Origin: Rhodanobacter denitrificans
Lineage (GTDB): Bacteria; Pseudomonadota; Gammaproteobacteria; Xanthomonadales; Rhodanobacteraceae
DNA length: 64,000 nt
NCBI RefSeq assembly: GCF_003335105.1
Contig: NZ_QFWQ01000007.1
Span: forward strand, 172,306-236,305
Direction: 5' to 3'
Positions 52,270-60,619 of this stretch are shown piece after piece (position 1 is the stretch's first letter; each line of letters begins with the position of its first letter). The notes beneath the pieces are model-generated. The model did not search any database. It was not told the origin of the DNA and saw only the letters and a program-made list of their open reading frames with translations. The position numbers were made by a program, and so were the translations under genes.

Positions 52270-53021
52270 ATACCCCCGCCGCGCGCTGGTGCGTGCTGAT
52301 CCCCTGCCTCAACGAGGAGGCCGCGATCCGGTCCGTGCTCGAATCCGTGCTGGCGCTGGGTGCGCCGGTGATCGTGATCGACGACGGCTCGGACGATCGC
52401 ACGCCCGAGATCGTCGCCGCCCTGCCGGTGACCCTGCTGCGCCATGACGAACGCCGCGGCAAGGGCGAGGCGCTGCGCCACGGCTTTCGCGAAGCGCTGC
52501 GGCAGGGCTACGACGCGGTGCTGACGATGGACGGCGACGGCCAGCATCTGGCCGCCGACATCCCGCACATCGTGGCCGCCGCGCAACGCTACCCGCAACA
52601 CATCGTGATCGGCGCACGCCTGCTCGACCGCGAGCAGCAGCCGAAGGGCCGCCGCCGCGCCAACGCGGTGGCCGACTGGGGCATCTCGTGGGCCTGCGCG
52701 CAACCGGTGGCCGACACCCAGAGCGGGCAGCGCTGGTACCCGCGCGCGGCGCTGGCACTGGTCGACCTGCCGGCGGAAAACTTCGTGTTCGAAGCGGCGA
52801 TCCTGATCGCCGCTTCGCGCGAGAAGCAGCTCGGCGTGGTCTCGGTGCCGATCGCCTCGCGCTATCACGGTGCATTCCGCCCCAGCCACCTCAAGCCGGT
52901 GCGCGACGTCACCCGCATCACCACCTACACGATCGGCCGGGTGGTCCACTACGGCCACGTGATCCGCAGCTATCGTCGCTCGCGCGGTGCGCCGCTCGTG
53001 GTCGACGCTGGCGCGGACTGA
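52266..53021 (+). CDS. Family 2 glycosyltransferase of the pigment cluster
   Basis: The start is TTG 52266, overlapping the previous stop as TTGA; there is no ATG before the nucleotide-binding strand. The 251-residue product shows VLIPCLNEEAAIRSVLESV, VIVIDDGSDDRT and LTMDGDGQHLAADI, the GT-A fold with DXD-like acidic residues. No membrane helices are obvious. It probably decorates the pigment or its lipid carrier; the sugar is unknown. Confidence 0.88.
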   Translation: MNTPAARWCVLIPCLNEEAAIRSVLESVLALGAPVIVIDDGSDDRTPEIVAALPVTLLRHDERRGKGEALRHGFREALRQGYDAVLTMDGDGQHLAADIPHIVAAAQRYPQHIVIGARLLDREQQPKGRRRANAVADWGISWACAQPVADTQSGQRWYPRAALALVDLPAENFVFEAAILIAASREKQLGVVSVPIASRYHGAFRPSHLKPVRDVTRITTYTIGRVVHYGHVIRSYRRSRGAPLVVDAGAD

Positions 53022-53027
53022 TGCGAT

Positions 53028-53765
53028 TCAGCCCATGCCGCCGTTGACGCCGATCACCTGGCCGTTGATGTAGCCGGCCACGTCCGAGCACAGGAACGCC
53101 ACCAGCGCGGCGACCTCCTCCGGCTTGCCGGCGCGCTGCGCGGGCACCAGCTCGCGGATGCGTTCGGACGGGAAGGCCGCCTCGGCCATGCGCCCCTCGA
53201 TCACGCCGGGCGCCACCACGTTGACGGTGATGCCGCGCGAGGCCATCTCGCGCGCCAGCGACTTGCCGGCGCCCACCAGCGCCGCTTTCGCCGCCGCGTA
53301 GTTGGCCTGGCCGCGGTTGCCCAGCTGCGCCGCCGCCGAGCCGATCGAGACGATGCGGCCGAAGCGCGCGCGCGCCATCGGCAGCAGCAGCGGCTGGGTG
53401 ACATGGAAGAAACCGTGCAGCGAGACGTCGATCACCCGGTGCCACTGCGCGTCGCTCATGCCGGCCATCGGCGCGTCGTCGTGGATGCCGGCGTTGTTCA
53501 CCAGCGCATGGATCGGCCCTTCGGCCAGCAACGCGTCCAGCGCGGCACGGGTCGCTTCCGCGTCGGTGACGTCGAACGCGATCGCCTGCGCGCGGCCGCC
53601 TGCGGCGACGATCGTCGCCGCGGTTTCCTCCGCCCGGCTCAGGCTGTGATGGCCGTGCACGATCACCTGCCAACCGGCCGCGGCCAGTGCGTGGCAGATC
53701 GCGCCACCGAGCTCGCCGCTGCCGCCGGTGACCAGGGCGCGACGTGCGGGAGGGGCTTCGGACAT
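53028..53765 (-). CDS. 3-oxoacyl-ACP reductase (FabG-type) of the pigment cluster
   Basis: The 245-residue SDR has the TGGSGELGGAI cofactor loop, NNAGIHDD, the catalytic Ser in GSAAAQLGN and YAAAKAAL (Tyr and Lys). It reduces 3-oxoacyl-ACP with NADPH during polyene extension. It is convergent with the glycosyltransferase (6 bases between stops) and starts the left end of the leftward half of the cluster. Confidence 0.93.
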   Translation of the reverse strand: MSEAPPARRALVTGGSGELGGAICHALAAAGWQVIVHGHHSLSRAEETAATIVAAGGRAQAIAFDVTDAEATRAALDALLAEGPIHALVNNAGIHDDAPMAGMSDAQWHRVIDVSLHGFFHVTQPLLLPMARARFGRIVSIGSAAAQLGNRGQANYAAAKAALVGAGKSLAREMASRGITVNVVAPGVIEGRMAEAAFPSERIRELVPAQRAGKPEEVAALVAFLCSDVAGYINGQVIGVNGGMG

Positions 53766-53784
53766 GGGAGGACTCGCAGGCGGA

Positions 53785-54219
53785 TCAGCGGGAAGGATGG
53801 ATCACCGCGGCACGCCCGCTGGCGAGCAGCCGGCCGCGATGCTCGACGCGGAACGCATATTGCGCGCCACCGTCGTCGGCGTAAAGGCATTCGGCATGGA
53901 CGTCCAGAGCGCCGTCGAGCCGGTCGACGTATTCCTCGAACAGCTGCACCTCGCGCAGGCTGACCAGCCGGCCCGGGCGCACTTCGACCAGGCCGCGCGC
54001 ACGCGCCAGCAGCGCGCCATGCACCGCCATCGCCTGCGCGCCGTATTCGGCCAGATGCACCGCGTGCAGGCCGTGCGCGCTGCGCAGCGGGTTGTCTGCG
54101 CGTGCATGGCTGGCGCTGGTTGCGTGGATCGTGCGCTCGTCCCAGGCCAGCACCGCATCCAGCAGGCACATCGTGCCCGCGTGCGGGATGAGCGCTGCCC
54201 AGTCAGTCTTGTCGAGCAT
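53785..54219 (-). CDS. 3-hydroxyacyl-ACP dehydratase-like hotdog protein (ApeP type)
   Basis: The 144-residue product matches the ApeP-like hotdog dehydratases: LIPHAGTMCLLDAVLAWDE at the N-terminus and HAVHLAEYGAQAMAVHGAL for the central helix. It removes water to set the double bonds of the polyene. Its 5' end overlaps the exporter gene by 17 nt. Confidence 0.88.
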   Translation of the reverse strand: MLDKTDWAALIPHAGTMCLLDAVLAWDERTIHATSASHARADNPLRSAHGLHAVHLAEYGAQAMAVHGALLARARGLVEVRPGRLVSLREVQLFEEYVDRLDGALDVHAECLYADDGGAQYAFRVEHRGRLLASGRAAVIHPSR

Positions 54220-56521
54220 GCGGCGCCATCAGGATCGACAGGCAGAAGTGGAAGGCCACGCCCAGGCTCACGGTGAGCCCGATCGCGCGCAACACCGGGA
54301 TCGTGGCCCACGCCAGCATGCCGAACACCAGCAGCGCGGACAGCACGCAGACGATCGTGGCGTGCAGCGTGCGCCGCTGCTCGGCTGCGTCGCCGGTGTC
54401 GCGCTCGAAGAACAGCGCGTAGTGCAGGCCCAGCCCACCGGCGAGGATCAGCGCGACCAGGTGGAACAGCGAGATCTCGACACCGGCCACGCGCTCCACC
54501 GCCAGCACCAGGAAGGTGGCCAGGGTCATCGGCGCCAGCACGTGCCACGCGCGGCGCAGGCTGCGCAGCGCGAGCGCGATGGTCAGCACCAGCAGCAACG
54601 CGGCGGCCGCGAGCGCCTGCAGGATACGCGAGCGGTAATCAACCACCAGCGATTCGGAGGCGGCCTTCAGGTCGAGCAGGCGCACCGCGCCATGCGTGTC
54701 TGCGCCCAGCGCCTGCAACGCGGCCACGTCGTGCACGCCACTGACCGTGCCCAGGCCCAGCCAGTGGCCGTCGCGCTCGACCAGCATCGCGGCGAGGCGC
54801 TGGCCCAGCGGCGTCTGCGCGTAGCGTTCTGGCGTCAGCGGCGGCAACGTGCGTGCGGTTTGCACATCATTGACGAACGGCCGGAACAGGTCGGCGCGGA
54901 ACGGCAGGCCCTGCAGCGCCTCGTCCAGCGCGTGCTGCAGCGTGGCGCGGTCGGGCAGCTTCGCCTGCCGTTCGCGCTGCACGGCCACGCTGGGCAGGTA
55001 GCGCGATGGCAGTTCCAGCGCATCGGCAGCATGCCGCGCCAGCAGCGCATCGACCCGCGGCTGCAGCGTTTCCGACAGCGCCAGCACGCCCTGCGCGCTC
55101 GGCGCCTCCAGCACCAGCAGGTAGCGCACGTCGGGCGCGCCCAGCGCTTCGCGCAGGCGCGCGTCGTGCTGCAGCAGGTCCGGCGGCAGCGGGGTCAGCG
55201 CGGCGAGGTTGTCCTGCCAGAACGGGCCGCGGGCCAGCGCCAGCATCGCCACGATCGCCGCGGCGACCACGACCGGAATCCAGCGCGGCCGTGGCAGCCG
55301 GTCGACCCACGTGCGCGCCCGCAGCAGCCAACGCATCGCGGCCACGTCGCGCACGCGCCGCGGCAGCAGGTACGGCAGCAGGTAGCGCGTGCTGAAGCCG
55401 GCCACCAGCAGGCCGACGATGGTGAACACCGCCAGCTGCTTCAGCCCGTTCACGCCGGACGCGTAGAACGCCAGGTAGGCGATGCAGGCCGAGGCGATCG
55501 CGGTGAGCAGCAGCGGCCACAGCGTGCGCACGCTGGCCACCGCATCCTCGCCCGCACGGCGGTGGCTGAGCACGCGGATCGGGTACTCCTGCGCCACGCC
55601 GAGCAGGGTGAAGCCGAACGCCAGGGTGATGCCGTGCACCGCGGGGAAGGCCACGATGAGCGCGGCGATGCCGGCCAGCGCGGCGCTGGCGATCGGCAGC
55701 GCCGACAGCAGCAGCGAGCCGACGCTGCGGTACGCCAGCAGCAGCAGCGCGATGAAGCCCACGGTGGAGATGCGCCCGATCCAGTCGGCCTGGTGCCGCG
55801 TCTGCGCCGCGGCCACCACGCTGAAGTAGCCCGGCCCGCTCAGTTCGAGCGTTGCACCGGCACTGCCCGGCAGCGTGGCGAACGCCCGGCGGATGCCGTC
55901 GATCGCCTGCTGTTGCGCGCCGGGGTCGAAACCGGCGGCGACGGTCTGCACCAGCAGCAGCGCCTCGCCCCATGGCGAGAACCACACGCCTTCGCGCAGC
56001 TCCGGCGATTTCGCCGGCGCCCAGCGCTCGGCCAGCTTCAGCACCTCCAGCGTGGGATCGCGCGGCAGCAGGCCTTTGAGCAGGCTGGCGGCGGGCGAAG
56101 ACAGATCGTCCAGCCGCTGCTGCAGCTGGTCGGCGAGATAGGCCTGGTCGAGCGGCTGCGTGTCCAGCGTGGGCGACAGCAGGTAGCGGTAGGGCAGCAG
56201 GCCCGCGTCCAGCGCGCCGAGGTCAAAGCTGCCGTTGAGCACCTGGCTGTAGCGCCGGTCGTTTTTCAGCGCCGCGGCAAGGCCCTGACTCAGCGCCGCC
56301 AGCCGTTCATCGGACTGGCCATGGATGGAAAGCAGCAGCAATCGCGAACCCGGCCCCTCGCCGACCTGCTCCATCAGCAGGCGCTGGTCCGGCGTGGTCG
56401 GCGCGGGCATGAAGCTGCGCAGGTCGGTGCTGACGCGCAGCCGCTGGCTGACCATCCAGCCCAACCCGGCCAGCGCCAGCAACCAGAGCACCAGCAGCGT
56501 CGCGCGGGCGCCTGTGCGCAT
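54203..56521 (-). CDS. MMPL/RND-family exporter of the pigment cluster
   Basis: ATG 56521 gives 772 residues with about 12 hydrophobic segments in the MMPL arrangement and two large periplasmic loops. HGITLAFGFTLLGVAQEYPIR and a late LHYALFFERDTGDAAEQR are typical of the xanthomonadin/aryl-polyene exporters. It should move the finished or lipid-linked pigment out of the inner membrane, with the LolA-like protein encoded just upstream as carrier. Confidence 0.9.
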   Translation of the reverse strand: MRTGARATLLVLWLLALAGLGWMVSQRLRVSTDLRSFMPAPTTPDQRLLMEQVGEGPGSRLLLLSIHGQSDERLAALSQGLAAALKNDRRYSQVLNGSFDLGALDAGLLPYRYLLSPTLDTQPLDQAYLADQLQQRLDDLSSPAASLLKGLLPRDPTLEVLKLAERWAPAKSPELREGVWFSPWGEALLLVQTVAAGFDPGAQQQAIDGIRRAFATLPGSAGATLELSGPGYFSVVAAAQTRHQADWIGRISTVGFIALLLLAYRSVGSLLLSALPIASAALAGIAALIVAFPAVHGITLAFGFTLLGVAQEYPIRVLSHRRAGEDAVASVRTLWPLLLTAIASACIAYLAFYASGVNGLKQLAVFTIVGLLVAGFSTRYLLPYLLPRRVRDVAAMRWLLRARTWVDRLPRPRWIPVVVAAAIVAMLALARGPFWQDNLAALTPLPPDLLQHDARLREALGAPDVRYLLVLEAPSAQGVLALSETLQPRVDALLARHAADALELPSRYLPSVAVQRERQAKLPDRATLQHALDEALQGLPFRADLFRPFVNDVQTARTLPPLTPERYAQTPLGQRLAAMLVERDGHWLGLGTVSGVHDVAALQALGADTHGAVRLLDLKAASESLVVDYRSRILQALAAAALLLVLTIALALRSLRRAWHVLAPMTLATFLVLAVERVAGVEISLFHLVALILAGGLGLHYALFFERDTGDAAEQRRTLHATIVCVLSALLVFGMLAWATIPVLRAIGLTVSLGVAFHFCLSILMAPHARQD

Positions 56522-56523
56522 GC

Positions 56524-57183
56524 TCAAGGTGCGCCCTGGCACAGCGCCTCAAGCGCCTCGCGGGTGGGTGCGGCCGGCATCCGCGCGGCCAGCGGACCGA
56601 GCAGGTCGACCGCGAGGTCGCCGTCGGCTTCCTGCAGGTGCATGCAGCGCGATGCCTTCGCGTAGCCGTCGATGCGGATGCTGGCAACGGTCTTGGCGAC
56701 GCGGGCGTCGCGCGGCACCAGGGTCAGCGTCCACGCGCCGCCGGCGTCGCCGCTCTGGCGGATCTCGAACGCCTGCTGCAGGCGCGCGGCGTCGCCACTG
56801 AGCAGGGCCACGAAGCTGTCCAGCAGCACCTGCAGCTGCGGCGCGCGTTTCAGCGAGAAGTGTCGCGGACTGCGGCCGTCGCGCTGCTGGGTCACCTCGC
56901 CGTCGGCGATGGTGGCGGTTTCCTGCTGCGGATGCTCGACGCGCCGCTGCAGCCGGTCGCCGCCCAGCCACGACAATTCGCCGGAGACCACCAGCGGCCG
57001 GTCGAGCACCTGCAGGAAGCGCGCCTCGGCGAACGCGGTATGCGCCGGTGCCGGCTGGCCCAGCGCGGCCACCAGCGCCGACGCCGAGGCGGCCGGTGCC
57101 GGCTCAGACGCCGACGTGCTCGCCCACGGCAGCAGGCTCAGCAGCAGGCTCACCAGCAGCGGGTGCGTCTTGCCAGAAATCAT
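56524..57183 (-). CDS. LolA-like outer-membrane lipid carrier of the pigment cluster
   Basis: ATG 57183 opens a signal peptide (ISGKTHPLLVSLLLSLLPWA, cut after SAS). The 219-residue product has the LolA-like half-barrel pattern ARFLQVLDRPLVVSGELSW and LKRAPQLQVLLDSFVALLSG. Such proteins in aryl-polyene clusters are thought to ferry the product across the periplasm. Its first 26 codons lie inside the 3' end of the upstream acyltransferase gene in another frame. Confidence 0.88.
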   Translation of the reverse strand: MISGKTHPLLVSLLLSLLPWASTSASEPAPAASASALVAALGQPAPAHTAFAEARFLQVLDRPLVVSGELSWLGGDRLQRRVEHPQQETATIADGEVTQQRDGRSPRHFSLKRAPQLQVLLDSFVALLSGDAARLQQAFEIRQSGDAGGAWTLTLVPRDARVAKTVASIRIDGYAKASRCMHLQEADGDLAVDLLGPLAARMPAAPTREALEALCQGAP

Positions 57184-58066
57184 AGAAGTTGAACCAGTTG
57201 TAGGGAGCGACGTGGATGTAGTGTTCCAGCCGTTTCGCATAGCGGGAAATCAGGGCGTCCAGTGCCGGGCCGCGATCATGCCTCGGGATCTCCACCCGCT
57301 CGCTGAACGGTTCGAAGATCAGCTTGTAGCGGTTGCCGCCCAGGTACAGGCCGAAACACAGCACCACCGGTACCTGCAGCGTATGCGCCAGCAGCCAGGG
57401 GCTGATCGGGAACGGCGCCGGGGAACCGAGCAGGCCGGTACGCCGCAGCACCTCGTGGCCGCGGCCGCGATCGGCCAGCATCGCCACCAGCGCGCCATCC
57501 TGGCAGGCCTCGGCCATCGCCAGTGCGATCGTGGTGCCGTCCTGCGCCGCGTCGATCACGCAGGCGCCCACCTCCGGCGCCAGCGCTTCCAGCAGCTCGG
57601 TCATCGCCGGGGTTTTCTGCTTGTCCAGCACCACCCGCAACGACATCTGCGGCCGGCGCGCACCGATCGCGCGCAACGCCTCGAAGCTGCCCTGGTGCGA
57701 GCCGAACAACAAGACGCCGCGACCCTGCGCGATGCGCTGGTCGAGCAGGTCCAGGCCTTCGGTCTCGATCTGGAACGGCCGCTCGCCGTGCGCCAGCAGG
57801 AAGATCCGGTCCAGGATGGTGGCGGCGAAACAATGGATGTGCCTGAGCACCTGCCACGCCGTGGCCGGCCGGCGGAACACGCGCTGCAGGTACTGGCGCG
57901 AGGCCCGCCGTTCCGGCCCGCGGCGCAGGAAGAAGTACAGCGTGATCGGGTACAGGCAAAGCCGGCCCAGGCGGCGCCCGCCGTGCAGCGCGATCGTGCG
58001 GATCAGCCACAGCGCGAAACGGCCGCCGCCTTCGGGCCGACTCTGCCAGTGTCCATGTGTACTCAC
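57104..58066 (-). CDS. LpxL/HtrB-type acyltransferase of the pigment cluster
   Basis: The 320-residue product has GVLLFGSHQGSFEAL (the HX4D/E-type acyltransferase motif) and MLADRGRGHEVLRR, as in lipid A late acyltransferases, with a hydrophobic N-terminal segment LCLYPITLYFF. In pigment clusters it attaches the polyene to a glycerophospholipid-like anchor. The last 25 or so residues are low-complexity Ala/Glu/Pro/Gly and overlap the LolA-like gene by 80 nt. Confidence 0.9.
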   Translation of the reverse strand: MSTHGHWQSRPEGGGRFALWLIRTIALHGGRRLGRLCLYPITLYFFLRRGPERRASRQYLQRVFRRPATAWQVLRHIHCFAATILDRIFLLAHGERPFQIETEGLDLLDQRIAQGRGVLLFGSHQGSFEALRAIGARRPQMSLRVVLDKQKTPAMTELLEALAPEVGACVIDAAQDGTTIALAMAEACQDGALVAMLADRGRGHEVLRRTGLLGSPAPFPISPWLLAHTLQVPVVLCFGLYLGGNRYKLIFEPFSERVEIPRHDRGPALDALISRYAKRLEHYIHVAPYNWFNFYDFWQDAPAAGEPAAEPAAVGEHVGV

Positions 58067-58362
58067 GTCGCTCCCTCGACCAGGCCGCGTGCCAGCAGCA
58101 TGCCGTCACGCCGGATCTCGAAACGGATGCGCGATCCGTCCATCGCCGTCAGATGCAGCTGCGCCGTCTCGTCCGGCAGCAGCGGCGCCGTGAATTTCGC
58201 GTCCAGCACGCGGCCCAGCCGCTGGCCGCGCCAGGCGCGCAGGGCCAGCGCCACCTGCTCCAGCAGCAGCACCCCCGGCACCAGCGGCGCCCCGGGGAAG
58301 TGGCCCGGCAACGCCGGATGCTCCGCACCGACGCGCAGCGTCTGCTTGAAGCCGGCGTTCAT
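58063..58362 (-). CDS. Short hotdog-fold dehydratase/thioesterase-like protein
   Basis: ATG 58362 gives 99 residues with EHPALPGHFPGAPLVPGVLLLEQ, the HFPGxPxxPG signature of FabA/FabZ dehydratases. The protein is shorter than FabZ. In aryl-polyene clusters such small proteins (ApeI type) act in dehydration. Its ends overlap both neighbours by 4 nt. Confidence 0.85.
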   Translation of the reverse strand: MNAGFKQTLRVGAEHPALPGHFPGAPLVPGVLLLEQVALALRAWRGQRLGRVLDAKFTAPLLPDETAQLHLTAMDGSRIRFEIRRDGMLLARGLVEGAT

Positions 58363-59078
58363 GGCGCCACCGCGCGCTTGCCGTGCAGCAATTGGGGCCA
58401 GTGCAGCACCAGCTGCAGCAGCATGTCGTGCAGGCCGGGATGCGGCAGATGGCGCAGTCGCCAGCGGCGATAGAGGTATTCCAGCAGGAACGCCGCGCCC
58501 AGCAGCAGGTAGCCACCCAGGTGCAGCCATGTCGCGGCCCAGCGCTCGGGCACCGGCAGCGGCGAGGCGACGCCGGCGCGCGCCAGCAGCCCGCTCTGAT
58601 CGGCGCACAGCAGCAGCACGGCCAGCAGCAGCGCCTGGGCGCCGAGCAGCGCCGTCCAGAACCAGGTGACCTGGCGCGCGTAGGCGGCCACTCCCGGCTG
58701 CTGCAGGCGTTCGGCGCCTTCGATGGCGACGATGAAGCGCTGCACCAACGGCTCAGCCGTGCCCAGCGTGCGGCCGAACCAGTACGCCAGCAGCGCATTG
58801 ATGAGCACCGGCACCGCCTCCAGCAACAGCTCGGCAAAGCCGTAGCGCCAGGTCAGCAACAGGCCGGCCAGCAGGCCCGACCACAGCAGCCACGACGCGG
58901 CGCGGCGTGCCACGAGCTGCGGCAGCAGCAGCACGGTCGCCAGCAGGGCCAGCGCCAGCAACGCGAAGACCTGCCGCTGCGTCACCGCACCGGCGATCGC
59001 CAGCAGCGGATAGGCCGGCAGCAGCAGCAAGCCAAAGCGCCGCGTGGCGTGATCGGACGAAAGTGAAGAGGACGTCAT
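58359..59078 (-). CDS. Polytopic membrane protein of the pigment cluster (COG4648 type)
   Basis: ATG 59078 gives 239 residues with six or so hydrophobic segments, including FGLLLLPAYPLLAIAGAV and INALLAYWFGRTLG. Small COG4648-like membrane proteins stand at this place in xanthomonadin and aryl-polyene clusters; their activity is unknown. It lies 103 nt downstream of the acyl carrier protein gene. Confidence 0.82.
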   Translation of the reverse strand: MTSSSLSSDHATRRFGLLLLPAYPLLAIAGAVTQRQVFALLALALLATVLLLPQLVARRAASWLLWSGLLAGLLLTWRYGFAELLLEAVPVLINALLAYWFGRTLGTAEPLVQRFIVAIEGAERLQQPGVAAYARQVTWFWTALLGAQALLLAVLLLCADQSGLLARAGVASPLPVPERWAATWLHLGGYLLLGAAFLLEYLYRRWRLRHLPHPGLHDMLLQLVLHWPQLLHGKRAVAP

Positions 59079-59181
59079 GCCGGGTTCCGCATCGGCTCCG
59101 CCGGAACGTCGAGCCTGCCACGGGCAATGGAACGGCACATGAAGGGCGTGTCGCGGACGCGGCCGGGCCGAACCGCCGGCG

Positions 59182-59451
59182 TCAACCGGCGCGGTGCTGC
59201 TCGACGTGCGCGGACAGCGTGCGCAGGCTGGTGAAGATCTGCCGGTTGGCCGGGTTGTCCGAGCGCAGCTGGAAGCCGTAGCGTTTGGACACGGCCAGGG
59301 CGATTTCCAGCGCGTCGATCGAATCCAGCCCCAGTTCGCCGCCGAACAGCGGCGCATCCGGGTCGATCTGTTCGGGGGTGACGGAGTCGAGATTCAGGCA
59401 TGCCACCACCAGGGTGGCCAATTCGTGCTGCGCCGCTGTCTGTTCCACCAT
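59182..59451 (-). CDS. xanC: Acyl carrier protein of the xanthomonadin cluster (XanC-like)
   Basis: ATG 59451 gives 89 residues. The phosphopantetheine site is ELGLDSIDALEIAL (Ser at about 44). The protein carries the starter and the growing chain. In Xanthomonas the counterpart XanC receives 3-hydroxybenzoate. No good Shine-Dalgarno precedes the ATG; GGGAGG lies about 24 nt upstream, in front of another frame. It is the first gene of the leftward half, divergent from the chorismatase gene. Confidence 0.88.
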   Translation of the reverse strand: MVEQTAAQHELATLVVACLNLDSVTPEQIDPDAPLFGGELGLDSIDALEIALAVSKRYGFQLRSDNPANRQIFTSLRTLSAHVEQHRAG

Positions 59452-59543
59452 GCTCGATTCCGTACTCTTGATGCATTGCCTCCCCCCGGTGGCAGTGGGC
59501 GCGGAGTGTAACATAGCGCCCTTGTCGTTCCCGGTTGTACGCC

Positions 59544-60536
59544 ATGATGCAAGGATGTGAAAACCCCCAGCTGGACCCGCAGCCGCGCCGCGCGCCGCAG
59601 GTGTCCTACCGCATGGGCGACGCCGCCGCGCTGCTGGCCGAACCCGGCACGCTGGCGCTCTTTGGCTTCGGCGCCGGCACCTTGGCCCGCACCGACCCAC
59701 GCTGCCTGCAGGTGGCGCTGGAGGCCCTCGATGCACCGGCGCCGCTGGAGCTGTGGCAGGTCGAAGCGCCGGTGAGCTGCGGCAGCGACGGTGCGCTGCG
59801 CTGGTCGGCCGGCGGCGGCTGGCTGTTCGCGTCGATCGAGCTGGACGAACGCGAACACGGCGGCCCGACCGCTACCGCCCGGCTGGCTTACGAGCAGTTG
59901 CACCGCTTCGTCGCCACGCGCGAGGCGCAGCACGTGCTGCGGGTCTGGAATTACCTGGGCGCGATCAATCACGGCGACGGCGACGCCGAGCGCTACAAGC
60001 ACTTCTGCGACGGCCGCGCCGCCGGCATGGGCGACTTCTTCGCCGAAGGCTTCCCCGCCGCCACCGCGATCGGCCACCACGGCGACGAACACCGCCTGCA
60101 GGTCTATCTGCTGGCCTGCGACCAGCCCGGCACGCGGGTGGAGAACCCGCGCCAGGTCAGTGCCTGGCGCTACCCGCGCCAGTACGGCCGCACCCCTCCC
60201 AGTTTCGCCCGCGCGATGGCGCTGCCGGCCCAGGACGTGCTGGCGATTTCCGGCACCGCCGCCGTGGTCGGCCACGCCTCGGCGCACGAGGACGACCTCG
60301 ACGCCCAGTTGGAGGAAACCCTGCTCAACCTCGAGGCGCTGCTGGCCAGCGCCGGCATGACTGCCGGCTTCGACACCCGCTCGCCGCTGAAGGCCTACGT
60401 ACGCCACGGCGCGGACGCTGCACGCGTGCGCGACTTCCTGCAGCAGCGCCTGCCCGGCGTGCCGGTGCTGCTGCTGCACGGCGACATCTGCCGCCGCGAA
60501 CTGCTGGTGGAAATCGACGGCTGGCGCTACGCGTAA
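59544..60536 (+). CDS. xanB2: Chorismatase making hydroxybenzoate (XanB2-like)
   Basis: From ATG 59544 the product is 330 residues, near the length of XanB2. Family marks are RVWNYLGAINHGDGDAERY, KHFCDGRAAGM and ISGTAAVVGHASAHEDD. In Xanthomonas, XanB2 splits chorismate into 3- and 4-hydroxybenzoate, starters for xanthomonadin and ubiquinone. It is divergent from the acyl carrier protein gene across about 90 nt, where both promoters must lie; a TGTAACAT near 59508 is a weak candidate. Confidence 0.9.
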   Translation: MMQGCENPQLDPQPRRAPQVSYRMGDAAALLAEPGTLALFGFGAGTLARTDPRCLQVALEALDAPAPLELWQVEAPVSCGSDGALRWSAGGGWLFASIELDEREHGGPTATARLAYEQLHRFVATREAQHVLRVWNYLGAINHGDGDAERYKHFCDGRAAGMGDFFAEGFPAATAIGHHGDEHRLQVYLLACDQPGTRVENPRQVSAWRYPRQYGRTPPSFARAMALPAQDVLAISGTAAVVGHASAHEDDLDAQLEETLLNLEALLASAGMTAGFDTRSPLKAYVRHGADAARVRDFLQQRLPGVPVLLLHGDICRRELLVEIDGWRYA

Positions 60537-60548
60537 GACGGGAAGCGA

Positions 60549-60619
60549 GTGATGGAGCGAGGAGTGAGGAACGGGTGGCGAGCGCGCTTTCTCTCATTTC
60601 TCACTCCTCGCTCCACCAC
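60549..60619 (+). repeat. Long inverted repeat between convergent genes
   Basis: GTGATGGAGCGAGGAGTGAG (60549-60568) matches the complement of 60600-60619 at 19 of 20 positions, with a 31-nt loop. The right arm abuts the glmU stop (60620-60622). Its wording resembles the repeat at 47791-47879. It may be a dispersed repeat and a bidirectional terminator. Confidence 0.75.

Noticed and set aside
59075-59545. Second protein in another frame over the acyl carrier protein gene
   Set aside because: It has GGGAGG ahead of an ATG but the product is low-complexity Arg/Gly/Pro and overlaps a clear acyl carrier protein on the same strand.
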